Positions 56,760 to 64,000 of a stretch of DNA of 64,000 nt are shown in pieces (within the stretch, counting starts at the first letter, position 1; the number at the start of each line of letters is the position of its first letter). Source of the stretch: Trema orientale (lineage: Eukaryota > Streptophyta > Magnoliopsida > Rosales > Cannabaceae); the NCBI GenBank assembly GCA_002914845.1, contig JXTC01000036.1, positions 414,726-478,725 on the forward strand, given 5' to 3'. The position numbers and the translations under genes are program-made. Under the pieces are notes generated by a model. The model did no database searches, had not been told where the DNA came from, and worked only from the letters and a program-made list of their open reading frames with translations.

Positions 56760-59300
56760 TTCCCTACGGCTTCTTGGAATGGACAATAATACTTTGTCAC
56801 GTTCATAGACGATTATTCTCGCTATAGGTACATCTATTTAATACACGAGAAATCTCAATCACTGGACATATTTAAGGCTCATAAAGCTGAAGTTGAAAAT
56901 CAGCTTGATAAGAAAATTAAGGCTGTCAAATCTGATCGTGATGGTGAATACTACAGTAGATATGATGGATCAAGTGAACAATGTCCAGGACCCTTTGCTA
57001 AGTATTTGGAAGAGTGTGGCATCGTTCCTCAATACACCATGCCAGGCAAACCTAGCATGAATGGTGTAACAGAACGATGCAATAGGACCCTTAAGGATAT
57101 GGTAAAGAGTATGATTAGTCATTCCACCTTACCAGAATCACTTTGGGGTGAAGTACTCAAAACTGTAGTGTACATTTTGAATAGAGTACCAAGTAAAGTA
57201 ATAGCTAAAATCCCTTATGAACTTTGGACTGGGCGCAAGCTTAGTATTAATTATTTACACATTTGGGGTTGTCCAGCTGAGGCAAGGCCTTACAAGCCAA
57301 ATGAAAAGAAACTGGACTCAAGAATAATAAGCTGCTACTTTGTTGGATATTTTGAAAGGTCAAGGGGTTATAAATTTTATGCCTCCACTGCAAGGTCCTT
57401 CTTCATTACGAAAAATACAAAATTTCTTGAGGATATTGAGTTTGGGGGGGAAGATAAAGTTAGAGACATTGTCTTTGAGGAGGAATTCGTTCCTCTTCCT
57501 TCAGTAGCTATTGAAAATGATCAGGCTTCTACACCTGACTTTATTCAAGATGCAATTTCGGTACAAGACAATGATCAAGTGCTTCCCGCTCTAAATGAGG
57601 GTAATGCTCCTGAAGAGCAACCTCAAGAGCAAGTACTTTTAAGAAGGTCCACCAGAGAAAGGAGAAGTGCGATTTCAGATGATTACATCGTCTGTCTCCA
57701 GGAATATGAGTTTGACATCGGGATAGTGGAAGATAATCCAATCAACTTCACACAAGTCAAACAAAGTTCTAATTCTCAAAAGTGGATCGATGCCATGAAT
57801 GAGGAGATAAAGTCTATAAAAGACAATGACGTTTGGGATCTTGTCAAGTTACCTATAGGTGCGAAACCCATTAGTTACAAATGGATATTTAAAACCAAAT
57901 GGGATTCAAAAGGTAATGTTGAGAGATATAAGGCTCGTCTTGTTGCAAAAGGCTACACTCAAAAGAAAGCTATTGATTTTAAAGAGACATTCTCTCCGGT
58001 AGCATCGAAGGATTCTCTTAGAATCATTGTGGCACTTGTGGCTCATTTTGATCTTGAGTTATATCAGATGGACGTTAAAACTACGTTTCTTAATGGCAAC
58101 ATTGAAGGGACAATTTACATGATGCAACCAGAAAACTTTGTATCTGGAGACCCAAAGTCTATAGTTTGCAAACTTAAGAAGTCCATCTATAGTCTCAAAC
58201 AAGCTTCCCGTCAATGGTATCACAAGTTTCATGAAGTGATTATCTCATCTGATTTCGAGATAAATTCAGTTGAAGATTGTGTATATCATAAGTTTAGTGG
58301 GAGTGAATTTATCTTCCTGGTGCTGTATGTTGATGACATACTATTGGCAAGCAGTGATATAGGCTTATTGCACGACACCGAGAGATTTCTTGCGAAGAAT
58401 TTCGAAATGAAAGATCTTGGAGTTGCCTCTTTTGTATTAGGTATACAGATACATCGAAAGAGTGCTCAGTAGATTTGGTATTAGGTATCACAAAAGAGTT
58501 ATATCGAAAGAGTGCTCAGTAGATTTGGTATAGAAAAATGTGCACCATCAGACACTCCTGTGTCTAAAGGAGATAAATTTAGCCTCCAACAGTGCCCCAA
58601 GAATGATATTGAGAAGGAAGGTATGCAAAAGCTACCTTATGCTTCGGCCGTAGGAAGTCTTATATATGCTCAAGTATGTACGCGTCCGGATCTGGTGTTC
58701 ATAGTTGGCATGTTAGGAAGATATTTGAGTAACCCTGGAATGGATCATTGGAAAGTAGCAAAGAGGATTATGAGGTATTTACAGAGAACAAAGAATTATA
58801 TGCTCACCTATCAGAGATCGAAAAATTTAGAGATTATTGGGTATTCCGATTCTGATTTTGCGGGATGCCTAGATAGTAAAAAATCTACATCGCGCTATGT
58901 TTATCTATTAGCTGGAGCAGTTATATCATGGAAGAGTACTAAGCAGACACTCGTAGCTACTTCAATTATGGAGGCTGAGTTCATAGCTTGTTATAAGGCA
59001 TCCAATCATGGAATATGGCTACGAAATTTTGTCACTAGGCTGCGTGTAGTAAATGGAATTGAAAGGCCATTGAAACTTTACTGTGACAATAACTCAGCGG
59101 TGCTGTATTCCAACAGCAATAGGAGCTCTTCGAAGTCGAGGCACATAGACATCAAGTTCCTAGCTGTAAAAGAGAGAGTTTAGAGTAAATTAGTGTCAAT
59201 AGAGCATATTAGTACAAACTTCATGATTGTGGATCCGCTCACCATGGGTATTCCACCCAAGGTGTTTCACGGGCATACTACCGATATGGGTGTTGTTTTA
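56760..59300 (+). mobile_element. pol region (integrase, RT, RNase H) of the copia element
   Basis: Integrase core and C-terminal region ([43 protein letters not shown]), reverse transcriptase ([43 protein letters not shown]) and RNase H (GYSDSDFAGCLDSKKSTSRY, EAEFIACYKA, LYCDNNSAV). It is followed by the usual copia tail (DPLTMGIPPKVFHGHT, near 59230-59275). Domain order is copia. Broken fossil. Confidence 0.93.
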
Positions 59301-59821
59301 TTAGATGATGTGCAGTTTTAGTGGGAGTTTGTAGTTCAGTTTGTGTGCTTATTAGTGATACTTATTTTATTTAATTTACTGCAGTATTTGGTTGATGGAT
59401 TTTTATGTAAACTCTGAATTATATATATGATGATATTTTTCTTCATATTCTTTTCTTTCCTACTGTGGTTTAACATAAAGCTTGCGGTAATGCAATAAAG
59501 GAGAAAGACTAAAGTCGATCTCATTTCGGTTTAAGTTGGACCAGTTGGAAATAGGCACGAATAAGATCACATTGCGTATAATTTCCATGCCACATTCCAT
59601 ACTCGATCTATGTCACTCGGGAATATTAGTATGGTGATCATTGAGAGTTCTAGTTGTCATTTATGTAAGTGCAGCGATGAGCACTTTGGTTTCATGCTAG
59701 TATGACTGATGGACCAAATTGTTACTTCAGGGATATTCAAAAAAGATATGACATTTTTATGGCTAGCCTTCAGTTTATCAATATAATTAACCTTGACAGG
59801 TATGTGGCCCAAGTGGGAGAT

Positions 59822-60368
59822 TGTTAGGAAATTTGACAATTTCCTATGTTAGTATGGGCCACACACATTATGATTAATTGTGTTGGACCATTTCATTTTG
59901 TATAGGACCCAAAATTGTGATCAAATAGGAAATGGGCCTAGAGTATCCAATGGGTGTGGATCAAAATGTGGATACCCATTGGATATCCAACTAGGGTTGA
60001 TGGATACCCTAGTTAGGTCATCCACCCACGGTTAGGTTAGGGTTTGGTCTCCATAACCAAAAGAAAGAGAGGTCCTCATCTTTGTAGCCTCTATCCCTAC
60101 CAAAGATAAGAACTCTATTGGAGCATCTCAAGCTTTTGGTTGTGGAAGACCCTCTAACTCATCAAGTGATCAGGCCACCATTGTTTTGCTTCCGTCTAAG
60201 GATTGAACTCCAAAGTCCTCATCAAGATTAAGAGCTATGGACAATGGTAAGTTCACTAGATTTTAACTCATTTATTTAGCATGGATGATCCTATGTTTAG
60301 GGTAGACATTTGGTGTTGTTTATCCTATATGTGTTATAAATCATATGCTATTTGATGTATTGATAAGA
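59822..60368 (+). repeat. 3' LTR of the 52.7-60.4 kb copia element
   Basis: Direct copy of 52676-53212, preceded by a purine tract and followed by the TATAT duplication (60369-60373). Confidence 0.92.
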
Positions 60369-60373
60369 TATAT

Positions 60374-61600
60374 TTCCAAAAAGAGTATAATAGTGTACAC
60401 TAGTTTACATGTAACATTGTAACTTAGGTATAACAACAGGCGTCCGCGTCTTAGGCGAGTGCCTAACTCACGTTAACCTTCAACCAATTTGGTCTTATAA
60501 GTTTGGTGTAGCAGAAGAAGTGTACGATCTATGTAAGATTAGCTATGGCCGTTTAGCCTTTACATTATAGCATATATAGCCTTAGGATGGTTACTATTAA
60601 CATGCATAACATGATACAGGAAATAGGTACATTAGAAATTTCAACCACAAACGTATATTATAGTTAGGGGCTTATTTATTTTGTACATGATAATCTCTCT
60701 TTAATTCAATGAGTCGTAGCCCTTCCCATTAATTGAGCTGATCTGAGTTTTTATTTATTTTACATCAAAGAAAGAACTATATTCAAGAGTTATGAAAAAG
60801 CTAGCAAGTTTAATTAATTTCACAACAATACAATACATCGATTTGGATCTATTAATATAAGGAAACAAGATCATATTCCACCTACACATTTCTTGTATAG
60901 TTTATTTCTCATACATTTGTATTTGTATATTTTGTTAACTTTTTTATTTACGCTGATTCGATTAGATAATGAAATCAATTTATTCTTTGCATTCTCACTT
61001 AATTGTGAATAATTAAATACTCTCTCTAATCAGTAGAAGTTGTTCCATATTTTTTCAAATTATAAAGCTTCTATATAGTATCAGAACCCAGAGACGTATT
61101 TTCTTAAGGGTGAGAGGGGGTATTTGTGGAATTTTAATTTTGCTAGATTTTAGGTCAGTTTTTTATTGTCTTTATGTTTCCTCTATATTTATTTGTTTTT
61201 CTACTTTGCTCCCATCTAAAATTTTACTTGTTGGATTGGTCTCTTTTTTTTTTTTTTTTTTTTTTTTTCTCTCTCTCTCTTTTCTCAAAGGTAGTCTCCC
61301 ATCAGCTTTCTTTTCTCCATTTTTTCCCCATTACTTTTTATAAAAAATGTCTCTACTCCCTAATATTTATTAGTTTCAGTAAATAACAATTAGTATGTAA
61401 ATAAAATATTAAAATTTTCGAAAGACTACAGCCTGCTTGGATACCTTTATTTTTTGTTTTTTGTTTAAATAAATAAAAATTTATGAAGTTTTTTTGGAAA
61501 ACATGTGTGGCAACATTGTTTTTGCTTTCTGTTAAAAAAATTGTACTCTGGAAGCGAAAATTTTTTACTTCAAATTTTTTTTTAAACAAAAAGTAAAATT
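60374..61600. other. intergenic, no gene seen
   Basis: AT-rich. Poly-T/CT tract at 61243-61281. No supported exon. Confidence 0.5.
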
Positions 61601-61609
61601 GAAAATTGG

Positions 61610-62040
61610 TATATTTTAAGTGATTTTTTCGTGAACCTTTTATTATTTTTAATCAAATTCCTAAAATATACCACTTCCATTGAAAAAACCACTTAAAATA
61701 TACCACTCTGAAGTATTAAAAAAATGGTACTTTCAAAATTAAACTTTAAAAGTGGTATTTTTTAAATTAGCTTTTAAAAGTGGCAAAACCAGAAATAGTA
61801 ATTTTTGAAATATTTTTTTGAATGGTATTTTCGCAAATAATTTTATAAAAGATAGTTATTTCCCAAAATTAAGTTTTAAAGGTGGTATTTTTAAAAAAAG
61901 TTTTTGAAAGCGGCATTTTTGTAAATAGGTTTTTAGAAATGATATTTTTATAAAATTGTGTTCTAAAAATGGTATTTTTATAACTTAATTTTTAAAAGTG
62001 ATATTTTTCTAATTAATTAAACTTCAAAATTGTTATTTAG
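61610..62040. repeat. degenerate tandem array of a ~35-bp AT-rich unit
   Basis: About ten copies of a unit near TTTTAAAAGTGGTATTTTTA, some inverted (TATACCACTT at 61669 and 61699). Confidence 0.6.
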
Positions 62041-62286
62041 TTGAACATACATCCTATCATAACAAAAAGTAGCACATCAAATTTGGATTATAATCATATC
62101 TTATCCTAGCCAATTCAATTCAATCCAATCAATTTTTTTAAAATAGTCCAATTTATTTTATTCTAACATGTATGGAAAAAAAAAAAGTGTACTTTGTAGG
62201 TGTAGCTATTGTTGCACGTAAAAGTAGTATTTAGTGGTTATTTTGGACTCGACAATAATTGTTCCTGAGATGGTCTTGCTATTATT

Positions 62287-62441
62287 CTGAAGAATGACAC
62301 TGAATGTGATCAATCCGTGGCCCCATATCGATAGTAGCTGAAGAATGACACTGAATACGATCAATCCGTGGCCCCCATATCGACAGTAGCTGAAGAATGA
62401 CACTGAATGCGATCAATCCGTGGCCCCCATATCGACAGTAG
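62287..62441. repeat. three tandem units of 51/52/52 bp
   Basis: Units 62287-62337, 62338-62389 and 62390-62441 begin CTGAAGAATGACACTGAAT and end ATATCGAYAGTAG. They are over 90 % alike. A partial fourth (CCCCATATCGATA) follows. Confidence 0.92.
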
Positions 62442-62639
62442 CCCCATATCGATACCATCGATAGTGTTTTCATTGTTATTATGGATGACGGGGAAGTGTG
62501 ACTCTTGGAATCAGCAATAATGGTGGAGTTGGTGGAGTAGCTAGATGGTCTTGTATATAATATTTTGCCAACGCTTTCCTTTTTCAAATAAAAAATTATT
62601 GAAATTTTGCAGACCCACATTAATAAATGTTAGTTTTGG

Positions 62640-62950
62640 CCAGAAAACAATTTGTTACTAGAAGTGAAACTTTTGTTAGCAATAACATTTGGTTACAAAT
62701 TTTATTGTGTGGCAAGGTGGCGATTAAAGGTCTGACACAACTGTTCTTAATTAGTAACCAGATAACAAAATCACTATGTTTTAGTACAAGATCGAGTTTT
62801 CTTACAAATTAAAGCACCTTACCCAACGCACAATCTTTCAGTAGTTACCTAATTTGCGATTAGTGGCTAAAACCCAATCAACTAGCCGCAAAATAACCAC
62901 TATCATATTAAAAGGTACTAGTTACAAAAAGTTTGTGACTAAATGGTTTC
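62640..62950. repeat. GTTAC/GTAAC motif stretch, possible transposon remnant
   Basis: Repeated TTTGTTAC, GGTTACAAA, TAGTTACAAAAAGTTTGTGAC and AGTAACC words on both strands, like the subterminal repeats of CACTA-type elements. No termini found. Confidence 0.35.
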
Positions 62951-63750
62951 TCACCTAATTTCTATACCTCTTCTTTCACTATGAAGTAGCATGTTTTTTT
63001 TTCCAACAACAAGATGCACACAAATTGAGTATAAAATTCACAATACCGAACATTATTCCCGTACTAACTATCATTTTTTCTGTATGATTAATCATTTGCA
63101 ATGAAATAAAACCATAAAATGTCAATACAAGAGAAAAACACTTTACAACGTGGTATATACCACATTATTTCTTTTTCGTCTTTGGAAGTATATACTACAC
63201 TATTTCAACCTTATACATTGTTTTTGCGGATGTTCAAAAATTTTCTTAGTTATGTATTACATATTTTTATATGTGTCCTATTTGTATTAGGTACTCTTAT
63301 TGATAATTATTAGGTTTTTTTTTTAAAGGAAATAATTATTAGTTAGTTATACTGATTTTTTTTAATTGAATAGGGACATAATTGCAAGCTTAGGAAAGGG
63401 ACTACAATTTAAAGGAACAAAAAAGAGAAAAGGATGTGGGTATGACTAAGTTTTGCGAAAATGACTTTTTTGTGATTTTTCTTTTTGCAAATGGAATTTT
63501 TTGTAGTGTCAAAAACATTTTGACTATGAAAAATTTATTATTTGTGCCATTTATACCATTTATGATTTACTATTTATTCAAGAGGTCCTATATACTACTA
63601 AATATAGAATGTTTTTAAAACAATTTACAAAAAAGTTATTTTAGGTGAAATTAATCCTAATCATGTCATTTTCTCAAGAAATTAACCTGAGTAGTACTCT
63701 TTTTCCATATAATGAGTTTTTTAGAAGCATTTTTCAAAATGAAATATCTA

Positions 63751-64000
63751 GTAGTCCTTAACAAGTAAAAAGACCAATTTGCCATTTTTAACCATGTCAA
63801 ACCATTACCTTTCCCTATGATCACGACTTGTCTATTTCCCTCACCAATGTGCAATTTTTTTTCCCCAAAAAGGGCGTAGTCCTTAACAAGTAAAAAGACC
63901 AATTTGCCATTTTTAACCATGTCAAACCATTACCTTTCCCTATGATCACGACTTGTCTATTTCCCTCACCAATGTGCAATTTTTTTTCCCCAAAAAGGGC
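63751..64000. repeat. exact 125-bp tandem duplication at the window edge
   Basis: 63751-63875 and 63876-64000 appear identical, both starting GTAGTCCTTAACAAG and ending CCCCAAAAAGGGC. The array may continue beyond the window. Confidence 0.93.

Larger units (their letters stand above)
52676..60368 (+). mobile_element. Ty1/copia element with both LTRs, rearranged fossil
   Basis: LTRs 52676-53212 and 59822-60368 are flanked by TATAT (52671-52675 and 60369-60373). A primer site (TGGTATCAAGAGCC, 53215-53228) follows the left LTR, and a purine tract (CCCAAGTGGGAGATT) precedes the right one, so it lies on the plus strand. Parts in order: a 1-kb structured leader; a gag region present as an inverted duplicate; protease-like; integrase (about 56760-57400); reverse transcriptase with YVDDILLAS (about 57840-58620); RNase H (about 58820-59180). 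The element is broken by several lesions besides the gag rearrangement. By eye the LTRs differ at about 30 of 535 aligned sites, mostly transitions, so roughly 2 million years at a commonly used plant rate. Confidence 0.92.

Noticed and set aside
62287-62441. CRISPR-like array
   Set aside because: Adjacent identical units with no spacers in a plant genome; a plain minisatellite.

Overview
The window looks like nuclear DNA of a flowering plant, almost certainly a eudicot. It is AT-rich, its genes are far apart and split by GT-AG introns, it carries the nuclear gene for chloroplast EF-Tu, and its proteins (Di19, WNK kinase, DUF868) belong to plant families. Retrotransposons are Ty1/copia with plant-type primer sites (TGGTATCA...). 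I cannot name the species. There is one 840-base gap (5775-6614) and single N bases at 12313, 30308 and 55416.

Layout. 1-9.1 kb is a nest of copia fossils: a gag-protease piece with its LTR, a 1.8-kb solo LTR with TTAAA duplications, and a 4.8-kb element (LTRs 4312-4811 and 8619-9117, TTGTA duplications) that has itself received a second copy of the 1.8-kb LTR and a 586-bp hAT-type element. 9.1-18.2 kb has no gene I can support, but holds a cluster of TTGAC motifs and a 2.1-kb inverted-repeat element. 18.4-20.5 kb is a five-exon Di19 zinc-finger gene (+). 21.1-21.7 kb may be a LINE RNase H remnant. 23.0-24.4 kb is intronless TUFA (-). 27.1-30.2 kb is a seven-exon WNK kinase gene (-). 30.4-37 kb is gene-poor, with a MULE-like element. 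37.2-38.1 kb is a single-exon DUF868 gene (+). 40.5-44.9 kb is an eight-exon gene (-) for a 608-residue protein whose C-terminal part resembles PRUNE/DHH phosphoesterases but has lost most of the metal ligands. 45-52.6 kb is repeats and SINEs. 52.7-60.4 kb is a second copia element with TATAT duplications. The rest is repeats, ending in an exact 125-bp tandem duplication at the window edge.

The genes do not form a pathway. Di19 and TUFA are convergent, and TUFA and WNK lie in tandem on the minus strand. G-box/ABRE-like CACGTG sites lie upstream of Di19, TUFA and WNK.

The most unusual signal is in the 5' leaders of the two copia elements, whose LTRs differ. Both leaders carry (i) an array of GC-rich self-complementary words near GTGGCGCTGCAGCGCCAC and (ii) hairpins whose 12-base loop, near GGCCCAAAGGAA, is conserved while the stems differ in sequence yet still pair. 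This looks like a modular structured RNA leader. I do not recognise it as a described RNA family.
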